In this document: in pieces, positions 9,482-17,436 of the stretch
Layout of the letters: the number at the start of each line of letters is the position of its first letter
Numbering within the stretch: position 1 is the stretch's first letter
Assembly (NCBI GenBank): GCA_044227095.1
Contig: JBGAFV010000001.1
Span: forward strand, 3,596,001 to 3,660,000
DNA from: JACMLD01 sp044227095
GTDB taxonomy: Bacteria > Bacteroidota > Bacteroidia > Chitinophagales > Chitinophagaceae
Direction of reading: 5' to 3'
DNA length: 64,000 nt
The notes under the pieces: model-generated
Told to the model about the DNA's origin: nothing
Database searches by the model: none
What the model saw: the letters and a program-made list of their open reading frames with translations, nothing else
Translations under genes and position numbers: made by a program

Positions 9482-9860
9482 ACTTTGGCAACTAGATAAA
9501 TATGATAATTGAAAAACAAGTTCTATACCGAATTTTCACTTTTCGTGGTCTTATAAAACTACGAAACTCGCTGCTGTTAAGGCTTTCTGCGCAAATGCGC
9601 ATATTCTATTAAACGGCCAGTTTATCGATAACTGCGTGAGCATTTAACCCAGGGTTCTAGTAATTGTTTAGTTTTTACACACGGCAGTTGTTTATAAATA
9701 TCATTTCAAACAATTACTTCTATCAGTTGCTATATACTAATCTTCAGCAGTAAAAAGCCAATTGAAATTTCATAGTCTGTATTTATTGGAATAGAATCTA
9801 CCGAATCGCCGATCACCCAAAAGCAAGCAAAATGAACGGGGCATAATTAATTAGGAATCA
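9482..9860. other. Divergent intergenic region
   Basis: About 380 bases between the GNAT gene and the fluoride promoter hold no credible gene. A small inverted repeat TGCGCA-AA-TGCGCA (9588-9601) is the only structure noticed; the promoters of the reverse-strand GNAT/kinase unit probably lie here. Confidence 0.6.
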
Positions 9861-9892
9861 TTTGGCTAAACGCTTTTACAGGCTTATATTTG
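9861..9892 (+). promoter_or_regulatory. Bacteroidota-type promoter of the fluoride operon
   Basis: TTTG at 9861-9864 and TATATTTG at 9885-9892 are spaced 20 nt apart, matching the Bacteroidota -33/-7 consensus (TTTG, TAnnTTTG). The predicted transcription start, about 7 nt further on, falls right at the 5' edge of the riboswitch aptamer. Confidence 0.75.
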
Positions 9893-9900
9893 TTTTTCAA

Positions 9901-9955
9901 AGGAAATGGTGTCTTCCTACTTAACCGTTCTTACGTAAGAACTAATGGCGCCTAC
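9901..9955 (+). promoter_or_regulatory. Fluoride riboswitch (crcB motif)
   Basis: The sequence carries the conserved crcB-motif blocks in order: GGAAATGG with NGTC, a first stem GGAA (9902-9905) with TTCC (9914-9917), the linker AACCG (9923-9927), a hairpin GTTCTT/AAGAAC (9927-9942, loop ACGT), and the terminal ATGGCGCCTAC (9945-9955). Known fluoride riboswitches sense F- through Mg2+ ions and turn on fluoride exporters. The downstream genes (CLC-F, CrcB, enolase) are the expected regulon, which makes this assignment strong. Confidence 0.93.
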
Positions 9956-10003
9956 AAATAAATTTTAAACTAAGGCTTTCGGGCCGTATAAATTATTTGT
10001 AGG
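9951..10003 (+). promoter_or_regulatory. Riboswitch expression platform sequestering the clc start
   Basis: CCTACAAATAA (9951-9961), whose first five bases are the 3' end of the aptamer, is perfectly complementary to TTATTTGTAGG (9993-10003) directly before ATG 10004. Between them sits a small GGCT-TTCG-GGCC hairpin (9974-9985). Aptamer folding and the 11-bp start-blocking stem are mutually exclusive, so fluoride would free the start region: a translational ON switch. Confidence 0.8.
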
Positions 10004-11353
10004 ATGACCAAACCAAAATACTCCCTGGAGCAATTTTACATCGCTAAACATCTTCTTCGCTGGACATTACTGATTTTCCCTGTAGCTGTTTCAATTGGTT
10101 TATTAGTTGCCTTTTTTTTATGGCTGCTCGATATTGCTACCGCTACCCGTTGGCAAAACATGTGGCTGATTTTCTTTCTACCAGTGGCGGGTATCTTAAT
10201 TACCAAGCTTTACAAATACTTTGGAAAAAATGCTGAAGCAGGCAACAACCTCATCATGGATGAAATTCATAAACCTGGTGGTGGCGTACCCGCCCGGATG
10301 ACGCCTTTCATTTTATTTACCACGGTTATTACACACCTGTTTGGCGGTTCTGCCGGAAGGGAAGGTACTGCCGTGCAAATGGGTGGCAGTATAGCAGCCC
10401 TGTTTGCCAGGTGGTACAAGATGCACCATGAAAAGAAAAGAATACTGTTAATGTGCGGTATGTCTGCAGGTTTTGGCGCAGTATTCGGTACGCCTGTGGC
10501 AGGTGCAATTTTTGCACTGGAAGTATTGGCAATTGGCAGAATAAAATACGATGCACTCATTCCCTGCCTCATTGCAGGTGTAGTCGCCGACATCACCTGC
10601 TCTTCCTGTGGTATCCATCACACGAAATACAGCATTGCATTTGTTGATACGGGCACAAGGTTTTTCCCACATATAGCTTTTGATGTGGTGCTGCTGGCAA
10701 AAGTGATTTTAGCAGGTGTTTCATTTGGATTGATAGGATTTCTCTTTGCGGAACTGTCCCACTTCATCAAAGCCAAAAGCAACCAGTATATTCCTAAAAA
10801 ATGGTTGATACCGGTAGTAGGTGCGGTGCTGATAGTTGGGATCAGCTATTTGCTTGGAACATTTGACTACCTTGGTCTTGGGGTCACTAATCCCAACAGC
10901 AATGGTATTAGTATTGTCAATGCTTTTAAACCCGGCGGGGCAGATTATTTTAGCTGGTTCTGGAAATTATTATTGACTGCAATTACGCTAGGCATGGGTT
11001 TTAAGGGAGGAGAAGTAACTCCCCTGTTCTTTATAGGTGCCACATTGGGCAATGTACTGGCAGCAATGACAGGTTCGCCTGTGGATCTTTTTGCAGGGCT
11101 TGGTTTTATTGCGGTTTTTGCAGGGGCAACCAATACACCTCTGGCCTGCATATTCATGGGCATTGAATTATTTGGGTCTGAAAATGTAATATACTATGCA
11201 GTGGCCTGCTTTACGGCCTATTATTTTAGCGGGCATTCAGGAATCTATCATGCACAAAAAGTAGCAGTATCAAAATTTCATTTCGTTTATCATGAAGACA
11301 AATCAGTAAAAATAGTACAAGAAAATAATAAGCAAAATGGTTACGAAGATTAA
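10004..11353 (+). CDS. clcF: CLC-F type fluoride/proton antiporter
   Basis: This 449-residue membrane protein has the CLC fold. GSAGREGTAVQMGG carries the gating glutamate (Glu120), and the normal chloride-selectivity GSGIP loop is replaced by NNLIMDEIH (Met85), the methionine-containing variant typical of CLC-F fluoride exporters. The C-terminal TPLFFIGATLGN and GATNTPLACIFMGIELFG segments are the usual later helices. CLC-F proteins expel F- in exchange for H+ across the inner membrane. The start ATG is placed directly behind the riboswitch platform (TAGG-ATG). It overlaps the DUF190 gene by 17 nt. Fluoride rather than chloride specificity is supported by context (riboswitch, CrcB, enolase). 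Confidence 0.92.
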   Translation: MTKPKYSLEQFYIAKHLLRWTLLIFPVAVSIGLLVAFFLWLLDIATATRWQNMWLIFFLPVAGILITKLYKYFGKNAEAGNNLIMDEIHKPGGGVPARMTPFILFTTVITHLFGGSAGREGTAVQMGGSIAALFARWYKMHHEKKRILLMCGMSAGFGAVFGTPVAGAIFALEVLAIGRIKYDALIPCLIAGVVADITCSSCGIHHTKYSIAFVDTGTRFFPHIAFDVVLLAKVILAGVSFGLIGFLFAELSHFIKAKSNQYIPKKWLIPVVGAVLIVGISYLLGTFDYLGLGVTNPNSNGISIVNAFKPGGADYFSWFWKLLLTAITLGMGFKGGEVTPLFFIGATLGNVLAAMTGSPVDLFAGLGFIAVFAGATNTPLACIFMGIELFGSENVIYYAVACFTAYYFSGHSGIYHAQKVAVSKFHFVYHEDKSVKIVQENNKQNGYED

Positions 11354-11702
11354 AACAAAGAAGATAGGGAAACTTAGAATTTTTCTCAAATCTGGCGAGA
11401 CAGTTAAAAGTGAAAAATTCATTCACAAACTGTTTCCAAAAAATAAGTACACTAAAATTTTGGATGAAGCAAAAAAGGCCGGTGTTATGAATGCACACAT
11501 TTTCCATACCCATGCTGCTTATGAAGGAGACAGCAAGGTAGCTCATTACAGTGTGGAAGGAGATAACAGGGGCCTGACTGTTTGCCTGGAACTGGTGGAT
11601 GAAAAAGATAAATTGGAAAGTTTTTTCATCACACACAAGGCAATGCTTAAAAACAAAACCGCCATTTTTACTGAAGTGGAATTCTGGTCATTAGATGATT
11701 GA
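11337..11702 (+). CDS. DUF190 family protein
   Basis: The 121-residue soluble protein resembles DUF190, a small ferredoxin-like (PII/CutA1-like) fold often encoded next to crcB. Visible features are the strand-rich start KKIGKLRIFLKSGET and the HTHAAYEGD and LELVDEKDKLESFF segments. Its biochemical role is unknown; genetic neighbourhood with Fluc channels suggests a regulatory or trimer-forming partner of the fluoride exporter. It starts inside the clcF 3' end and its stop abuts crcB, so translation is coupled. Confidence 0.85.
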   Translation: MVTKIKTKKIGKLRIFLKSGETVKSEKFIHKLFPKNKYTKILDEAKKAGVMNAHIFHTHAAYEGDSKVAHYSVEGDNRGLTVCLELVDEKDKLESFFITHKAMLKNKTAIFTEVEFWSLDD

Positions 11703-11707
11703 TATTT

Positions 11708-12091
11708 ATGAAATTGTTACCTCTAATATTAGTTGGAATTGGCGGCATGATTGGCAGCATAGTACGTTACCTCATTGCAATCTTGTACACAAAACACTTT
11801 CCGGCCTCTTTTATTCCCTGGGGCACATTTGCTGTTAATATTTTGGGCTGCCTGCTGATTGGAATGGTGTATGGATTGTCCGAACGCTTTCATTTTTTAA
11901 CGCCACACTGGAGGTTGTTTTTAGCCACTGGCATTTGCGGCGGATTTACCACCTTCTCTGCTTTTGCCTATGAGAATATTTCTATGCTGCAACAATCAAA
12001 CTATACCGGCTTTGCTGTTTACAGCATCGGAAGTTTTGTATTGTGTTTATTGTCGGTATTTGCAGGTCTTTCACTTATTAAAATTGCTTAG
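11708..12091 (+). CDS. crcB: Fluoride channel CrcB/Fluc
   Basis: The 127-residue four-helix membrane protein has the Fluc signatures: GGMIGSIVRYLIA, WGTFAVNILGCLLIG and GICGGFTTFSAFAYE (the TTFS phenylalanine/threonine track). Fluc works as a dual-topology homodimer letting F- leave the cell. A frame start exists at TTG 11699 but ATG 11708 is preferred. Having both an active CLC-F antiporter and a passive Fluc channel in one operon is redundant but seen in fluoride-exposed bacteria. Confidence 0.93.
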   Translation: MKLLPLILVGIGGMIGSIVRYLIAILYTKHFPASFIPWGTFAVNILGCLLIGMVYGLSERFHFLTPHWRLFLATGICGGFTTFSAFAYENISMLQQSNYTGFAVYSIGSFVLCLLSVFAGLSLIKIA

Positions 12092-12093
12092 CT

Positions 12094-12528
12094 ATGGCAT
12101 ACCAAAAAATACTAATCGCAGTTGACAGTAGTGCTTACTCCATGAATGCTGCTAAAAAAGGTTTTGAATTAGCCCATCAGTTAAACGCATCAGTCGGTTT
12201 GATTTGTGTGATAGACCGGAATAAAGAATCGATGAATGTAGAAGTAGGCATTACACCAGAACAAAGCCAAACGGTGCTTCTACAACAAGCAGAGGAAAAT
12301 ATAAGCCAGTTAATCAAAATGTACGACGGCGTTGATGAAATCCTTCGCTTTACACCAGAGGGCTTTCCTAAAAACGAAATTATAAAAATCGCAAAAGAAT
12401 GGGGCGCAGATGTAATTGTAATGGGTACCCATGGCCGCACGGGGTTAACGCATTTGCTGGTAGGTAGTGTTGCTGAATATGTAATTAAACATTCCGGTGT
12501 TCCGGTGATGGTCATTTCTTCAAAATAG
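12094..12528 (+). CDS. Universal stress protein (UspA family)
   Basis: The 144-residue single Usp domain starts YQKILIAVDSSAYS and ends with the ATP-binding signature MGTHGRTGLTHLLVGSVAE (G-x2-G-x9-G-S), so it should bind ATP and dimerise. It begins 2 nt after crcB and precedes eno by 12 nt, so it belongs to the fluoride operon. Usp proteins are often found with CLC-F and CrcB; the role in fluoride stress is unknown. Confidence 0.92.
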   Translation: MAYQKILIAVDSSAYSMNAAKKGFELAHQLNASVGLICVIDRNKESMNVEVGITPEQSQTVLLQQAEENISQLIKMYDGVDEILRFTPEGFPKNEIIKIAKEWGADVIVMGTHGRTGLTHLLVGSVAEYVIKHSGVPVMVISSK

Positions 12529-12540
12529 ATTTATATAAAG

Positions 12541-13821
12541 ATGAAAATTACGAAACTGAAATCACGTGAAGTGCTCGATTCAAGAGGCAACCCAACCGTA
12601 GAAGCCGAACTTTGGCTGGAAGGAAGTTTTTATGGTCATGCCATTTGTCCTTCAGGTGCAAGCACCGGCGAAAAGGAAGCCGTTGAATTAAGAGATGGCG
12701 ACAAGAAAAGATATAATGGTAAAGGAGTACAGAATGCAGTAAACAATGTGAATGAAATTATTGCACCTGCAATAGTCCATAGAAGCCTGGCTACTCAAAA
12801 GGAGCTGGATGATTTTCTACTTCAACTGGATGGAACCCCATTTAAATCAAAACTGGGAGCTAACGCTATACTATCTGTCTCAATGGCTTTTGCAAGAGCG
12901 GCCGCAGCTGCAACGCAGCAACCCTTGTACCGTTACCTGAATGGCCACGGTAAATTCAGTTTGCCCGTTCCATGCATGAATGTAATCAACGGCGGCAAAC
13001 ATGCTGATAATAATGTAGACTTCCAGGAGTTCATGATTGCACCGCACAATGCTCCATCTTTTAAAGAAGCCATTCGAATGGGCGAAGAGACATTTCATGC
13101 ATTGAAAAGTATTTTAAACAGTAAGGGCTACTCAACAGGCGTGGGCGATGAAGGTGGTTTTGCGCCCGATCTAAAATCTAATGAAGAGGCAGTGGAAGTA
13201 ATATTGGAAGCGATTACTAAAGCTGGCTACCAACCAGGCACTGATATTTCCATTTGTCTCGACCCTGCCACCAGTGAAATGTGGGATAACGGAAAGTATC
13301 AATTCTTTAAATCAACCAAAGCTTCGTTAAGTTCAGCAGAACTGAATGAACTCTGGAAAAAATGGGTGAGCCAATACCCGATCATTTCTTTAGAGGACGG
13401 TATGGGCGAACAGGATTGGGATGGCTGGAAAATGCACACCGAACAATTAGGTGATAAAATTGAATTGATTGGTGATGATCTGTTATGCACTAATCCCAGC
13501 ATTTTACAGCAAGCGATCGATAAAAATGTTTGTAATTCTATCCTGATAAAATTGAACCAGATTGGTACTGTTAGTGAAACTTTGCAAACCATAGCCCTGG
13601 CTGATAAAAATAAGTATGGCTGTTTCATATCTCACCGCAGCGGAGAGACTGAAGATACCTTTATTGCAGATTTAGCTGTAGCAACTGCCGCCGGTAAAAT
13701 TAAAACAGGCAGTGGATGCCGCAGCGAAAGAGTATCAAAATTCAATCGATTATTGAGAATAGAAGACGAATTGGGTGCCGAAGCAGCATTTGCCGGAAAG
13801 AAAGCTTTTAATCACAATTAA
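12541..13821 (+). CDS. eno: Enolase (phosphopyruvate hydratase) in fluoride operon
   Basis: The 426-residue protein is full length. It has the loop SGASTGEKEAVELRD, the GDEGGFAP catalytic acid segment, LEDGMGEQDWDGW metal ligand, LLCTNP, the catalytic lysine in ILIKLNQIGTVSET and SHRSGETEDTFIADLAV. It converts 2-phosphoglycerate to phosphoenolpyruvate in glycolysis. Fluoride plus phosphate inhibits enolase, so an extra copy under the riboswitch would restore glycolytic flux under fluoride; whether this is the only copy in the genome or a resistant isozyme cannot be seen here. PSGAS is preceded by IC instead of the usual V, a minor divergence. Confidence 0.95.
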   Translation: MKITKLKSREVLDSRGNPTVEAELWLEGSFYGHAICPSGASTGEKEAVELRDGDKKRYNGKGVQNAVNNVNEIIAPAIVHRSLATQKELDDFLLQLDGTPFKSKLGANAILSVSMAFARAAAAATQQPLYRYLNGHGKFSLPVPCMNVINGGKHADNNVDFQEFMIAPHNAPSFKEAIRMGEETFHALKSILNSKGYSTGVGDEGGFAPDLKSNEEAVEVILEAITKAGYQPGTDISICLDPATSEMWDNGKYQFFKSTKASLSSAELNELWKKWVSQYPIISLEDGMGEQDWDGWKMHTEQLGDKIELIGDDLLCTNPSILQQAIDKNVCNSILIKLNQIGTVSETLQTIALADKNKYGCFISHRSGETEDTFIADLAVATAAGKIKTGSGCRSERVSKFNRLLRIEDELGAEAAFAGKKAFNHN

Positions 13822-13831
13822 GGTGTATCAA

Positions 13832-13853
13832 TTCAGAAATTCTTCAAAATTGA
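13832..13853 (+). promoter_or_regulatory. Weaker tandem TTC-type operator upstream of the response regulator
   Basis: TTCAGAAATTC followed directly by TTCAAAATTGA gives two TTC half-sites 11 bp apart, close to the sites at 15812 and 17376. It lies 17 nt before the regulator ATG, suggesting autoregulation. The matching -7 box is poor here. Confidence 0.45.
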
Positions 13854-13869
13854 AAAGCTAACTTACCGC

Positions 13870-14544
13870 ATGAAGATTCTGATCATTGAAGATGAAAAGG
13901 AACTGGCTGCAAGCATTGCCACTTACCTTAAAGGGGAAAGCTATGTTTGTGAATTTGCCACCACATTCAAAGAGGCGATAGCAAAGACAGGCATTTATGA
14001 ATATGATTGCATTCTGTTAGATTTGATGTTACCTGATGGTGATGGGCTGAAGATATTGGAATCTTTAAAGCAGGATAACAAACAGGATGGTGTGATCATT
14101 ATATCTGCAAAAGATGCCATAGAAGATAAGATTACCGGTTTAAAATTAGGCGCAGATGATTACCTGCCTAAACCCTTTCATTTATCCGAATTAAGTGCAA
14201 GGATATACTCTATCATCAGAAGAAAACAATTTGGAAACGCAAACAAAATCCAGGTCAATGAATTGCAGGTCGATCTATTGGCGAAAGTGGCTACCGTAAA
14301 TAATCATCTTGTACAACTCACAAAAAAGGAGTTCGATCTTTTGCTTTTCCTGCTGGGAAATAAAAACCGTACCATATCTAAAGCTGCACTAGCAGAGCAT
14401 TTGTCAGGCGACATGGCTGATATGTTAGACAATTATGATTTTGTATATGCCCACGTAAAAAATCTGAAAAAGAAATTGGCTGATGCTGGCTGCAACGATT
14501 ATATAAAAACAGCTTACGGCATGGGCTATAAATGGGAAGCATGA
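13870..14544 (+). CDS. OmpR/PhoB-family response regulator
   Basis: This 224-residue protein has a receiver domain (IEDEKE acidic pocket, phospho-acceptor Asp in CILLDLMLPDGDG near residue 51, conserved Lys in LPKPFHLSEL near 101) and a C-terminal winged-helix DNA-binding domain (LTKKEFDLLLFLLGN...YVHVKNLKKKL-like helix...YGMGYKW). Such dimers bind tandem direct repeats about one helical turn apart, which fits the repeats found in this region. Its stop overlaps the start of the kinase gene, so the two form an operon. Confidence 0.93.
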   Translation: MKILIIEDEKELAASIATYLKGESYVCEFATTFKEAIAKTGIYEYDCILLDLMLPDGDGLKILESLKQDNKQDGVIIISAKDAIEDKITGLKLGADDYLPKPFHLSELSARIYSIIRRKQFGNANKIQVNELQVDLLAKVATVNNHLVQLTKKEFDLLLFLLGNKNRTISKAALAEHLSGDMADMLDNYDFVYAHVKNLKKKLADAGCNDYIKTAYGMGYKWEA

Positions 14545-15809
14545 ACCGCTTATTAAACAAAACACTTTTATACTACACTTTTTTTGCCACAATCATATTG
14601 TTGTTAAGTGCTCCTTTCTTTTACTGGATGATGGAGAAATTATACACTGACGATGTGGATGAAGCGATTGTTTTACGTAAAAAAGAATTTGAAACCAATA
14701 ACCAGCAAACTCTCCGGATTGCAGATATATCAGTCTGGAATAAATTTAACCGTGATATCCGCATCTTGCCTGACACGGTTGTAAGCAAACCCAAAGACAG
14801 CATTATACAACAGACTTTTTATGATGCATTGGTGCCTGAATGGGAACCCTATCGTGTTTTGTATACCAATGTCAAGATTGAAGGACAAACATTTGTTTTG
14901 ATGATACAACTAAACCTGGTTGAATCAGAAGATTTAATTAAGACAATCATCTGGATTTACCTGGGAATTTTATTGTCACTATTGCTGGTGATATTCTTCC
15001 TGACACGGTTTATATCAAACCGGCTCTGGCAGCCGTTTTACGATACACTGAAAAGGATTGACCAATTCAATATTGAACAACACAGTTCTCCCTCATTTAC
15101 TGAAACCAATATTAAGGAGTTTGAACAATTAAATGCCGGTCTTAAAAAATTGATACAGGGTAACCTGCAATCCTATGCTTCTCAAAAATCATTTACTCAA
15201 AATGCAGCCCATGAATTGCAAACTCCGCTGGCAGTGTTTCAATCTAAACTGGATCTGTTATTACAAGATAATTCATTAACACAGCCACAGTCTGTTCTTG
15301 TTCAATCGCTCTATGAGGCTACATCCCGTCTTACCCGAATCAACAAAAATTTGTTGCTTCTTGCTAAAATTGAAAACAACCAGTTTTCAGACACTACCTC
15401 TTTTTCTGTTAATGAATTAATTAATGATGTTACTCCCTATTTTACCGAACAGGCCAACAGCAAAAAACTTGTTATTGAGAAAGAAACAGATTCTATTGTA
15501 TTTATAGATGCCAACCGTGGCCTTGCAGAGATAATGATCAACAATCTCTTTTTAAACGCCGTAAGACACAATGTTGAGAACGGTAGAATCATTTTGTTGC
15601 TGAAAGACAAAACCTTTACTATTTCCAATTCGGGAGCCTTCCAATCATTGGATGAATCGATACTATTTAAACGCTTCGGAAAAGGCTCGACTGATACCAG
15701 GAGCAGCGGCTTAGGCCTGGCCATAGTAAAGGAAATATGCGACCGCTATAACTGGCATGTTAACTACAAATTTTCGGAAGGAGCACATCATTTTACCATC
15801 CGCTTCTAA
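14532..15809 (+). CDS. Sensor histidine kinase (two-component partner)
   Basis: The 425-residue protein has two membrane helices (near 14-34 and 139-158) flanking a ~100-residue periplasmic domain, a HAMP-like linker, HisKA with AAHELQTPLAVFQ (His near 231), HATPase_c N-box MINNLFLNAVRHN and G2 box SSGLGLAIVKEICDRY. It would phosphorylate the adjacent regulator. Start may be ATG 14532 or ATG 14541; the latter overlaps the regulator stop as ATGA. The periplasmic PepSY-like product of the next gene is a plausible sensor-domain ligand or modulator. Confidence 0.93.
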   Translation: MGSMNRLLNKTLLYYTFFATIILLLSAPFFYWMMEKLYTDDVDEAIVLRKKEFETNNQQTLRIADISVWNKFNRDIRILPDTVVSKPKDSIIQQTFYDALVPEWEPYRVLYTNVKIEGQTFVLMIQLNLVESEDLIKTIIWIYLGILLSLLLVIFFLTRFISNRLWQPFYDTLKRIDQFNIEQHSSPSFTETNIKEFEQLNAGLKKLIQGNLQSYASQKSFTQNAAHELQTPLAVFQSKLDLLLQDNSLTQPQSVLVQSLYEATSRLTRINKNLLLLAKIENNQFSDTTSFSVNELINDVTPYFTEQANSKKLVIEKETDSIVFIDANRGLAEIMINNLFLNAVRHNVENGRIILLLKDKTFTISNSGAFQSLDESILFKRFGKGSTDTRSSGLGLAIVKEICDRYNWHVNYKFSEGAHHFTIRF

Positions 15810-15811
15810 AA

Positions 15812-15845
15812 TTCAGGAAATCTTCTAAATCGGCCTTCAACTTTG
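15812..15845 (+). promoter_or_regulatory. Tandem operator overlapping promoter of the PepSY-like gene
   Basis: Two 11-bp units, TTCAGGAAATC (15812-15822) and TTCTAAATCGG (15823-15833), precede a -7-like CAACTTTG (15838-15845). The whole block recurs at 17376 with only the 4-nt spacer changed. It begins 2 nt after the kinase stop. The repeats take the place of a -33 element, the usual site for an OmpR-type activator. Confidence 0.7.
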
Positions 15846-15864
15846 GTTACTAAATCAACTAAAA

Positions 15865-16287
15865 ATGAAGAAATTAATAATGTTGGTTGCTGTCGCTACA
15901 GCAATCAATTTCACTGTGCAGGCTCAAAAAATAGATGCTTCCAAAGTACCATCTTCGGTAAAAACGGCTTTTGCAAAACAGTACCCGGGAATTTCGGTTA
16001 AATGGGAAAAGGAAGACGGGAAATATGAGGCTGGCTTTAAACAAAACGGCAATACCATGAGTGCGCTGTTTGAACCCAGTGGCAAGCTGGAAGAAAGCGA
16101 GATGGACATTAAAGTAACTGATTTGCCAGCACCCGTTTTAGCTTATATAAAAGCACACTACAAAGGGAAATCCATTAGGGAAGGGGCAAAAATTACGAAA
16201 GCTGACGGTACAGTAAATTATGAAGCAGAGGTAGATGGAAAGGACATAATATTTGATGCAAACGGAAAGTATATTGAAACAAAATAA
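15865..16287 (+). CDS. Periplasmic PepSY-like protein (DUF2874)
   Basis: The 140-residue protein has a signal peptide ending FTVQAQ near residue 21, then two PepSY-like repeats: VPSSVKTAFAKQYPG/VKWEKEDGKYEAGF and LPAPVLAYIKAHYKGK/YEAEVDGKDIIFD. This is the BLIP-like PepSY_like (PF11396) family, secreted and common in Bacteroidota next to two-component systems. The ligand is unknown. It follows the kinase and has its own regulated promoter; a homologue is encoded at 58680. Confidence 0.85.
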   Translation: MKKLIMLVAVATAINFTVQAQKIDASKVPSSVKTAFAKQYPGISVKWEKEDGKYEAGFKQNGNTMSALFEPSGKLEESEMDIKVTDLPAPVLAYIKAHYKGKSIREGAKITKADGTVNYEAEVDGKDIIFDANGKYIETK

Positions 16288-16323
16288 AACCAATTCCTAA
16301 TACAACTTAAATAACACTAACAA

Positions 16324-17355
16324 ATGAAACTTACAATACTTATTTCTGCAAGCTTACTGTTTCTCTCGCTATCTGTATCGGCGCAAACAAATCCATCTGG
16401 TATTACACTGATAAAAAAAACTGTTATTGGCGGTACGGGTGGATGGGACTATGTGTTCATCAGTACAGAAGACAGGCACCTGTACCTTTCACATGGTAAC
16501 CAGGTGGAAGTAGTGAATGCTGATACACATGAAATGATTGGTGTTATCCCTGATACAAAAGGCGTGCATGGAATAGCTGCCATCCCTTCACTGGGTAAAG
16601 GATATATCACGAACGGTAAAGCCGATAACGTTACTGTATTTGATATAAAGACATTAAAGGTAACATCACTGATTCCTGCTGGCACGAATCCTGATGCCTT
16701 GCTATACGATCAATTTTCAAAAAGGGTATTCATCTTCAATAATGACAGCAAAAATGTAACAGTTATTGATGCAAAAATGGATACGGTAATTACAACGATA
16801 GACCTGGGGGGAAATCCAGAAGCAGGCGTATCGAATGATAAGGGGTTGATTTATGTAAACCTGGAGGATGCCAACGAAATCGTAGTTTTTGAAAGCAAAA
16901 CGCTTACAGTAAAAAATCGTTTTAAACTAAGTCCAGGGGAACAGCCAACTGGAATTGCTATGGATAAAAAATCACACCGCCTGTTCAGTGCCTGTCGGGC
17001 CAGCCAATTGATGATGATATTGGATGCTGACAATGGCAAAATAGTAGCTCAGTTGCCGATTGGCAAAGGTGTGGACGGTGCTGGTTTTGACGATGTATCA
17101 AAACTAATTTACAGCTCAAACGGCGATGGTACACTCACAGTGATAAAAGAGGTTTCCAGGGATAAATTTGAAGTACTTGATAACATTCAGACTGAGCAAG
17201 GCGCAAGAACCATGACTTTTGACAGTAAGACAAAGCATGTGTTTACAACTACTCCTCAGTTCGGTGCAACACCCGCCGCAACAACCGAAAATCCAAGACC
17301 AAGACCAGCCATTTTACCAGGCACCTTTATGCTGCTGGAATATGGTAAGAAATAA
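16324..17355 (+). CDS. YncE-family periplasmic beta-propeller protein
   Basis: This 343-residue protein starts with a signal peptide (cleavage near VSAQ, residue 21), followed by about seven propeller repeats of the YncE/YVTN type, e.g. RHLYLSHGNQVEVVNADT, GKADNVTVFDIKTLKVTSLI and SNDKGLIYVNLEDANEIVVF. Such proteins fold as seven-bladed propellers in the periplasm or on the surface and bind proteins, DNA or metals; the partner here is unknown. It follows the PepSY-like gene by 36 nt and is probably co-transcribed. Confidence 0.85.
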   Translation: MKLTILISASLLFLSLSVSAQTNPSGITLIKKTVIGGTGGWDYVFISTEDRHLYLSHGNQVEVVNADTHEMIGVIPDTKGVHGIAAIPSLGKGYITNGKADNVTVFDIKTLKVTSLIPAGTNPDALLYDQFSKRVFIFNNDSKNVTVIDAKMDTVITTIDLGGNPEAGVSNDKGLIYVNLEDANEIVVFESKTLTVKNRFKLSPGEQPTGIAMDKKSHRLFSACRASQLMMILDADNGKIVAQLPIGKGVDGAGFDDVSKLIYSSNGDGTLTVIKEVSRDKFEVLDNIQTEQGARTMTFDSKTKHVFTTTPQFGATPAATTENPRPRPAILPGTFMLLEYGKK

Positions 17356-17375
17356 AGACACAAGCCTTTCTGAAA

Positions 17376-17409
17376 TTCAGGAAATCTTCTAAATCGGGGG
17401 GCAACTTTG
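17376..17409 (+). promoter_or_regulatory. Second tandem operator/promoter, nearly identical to the one at 15812
   Basis: TTCAGGAAATC (17376-17386), TTCTAAATCGG (17387-17397), a GGGG spacer and CAACTTTG (17402-17409) repeat the 15812 block base for base except the spacer. It lies 21 nt after the first propeller gene stop and would start a transcript for the second propeller gene and efflux genes. Confidence 0.7.
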
Positions 17410-17436
17410 CCAGTAAAAATTAAACCCAATTCATTG

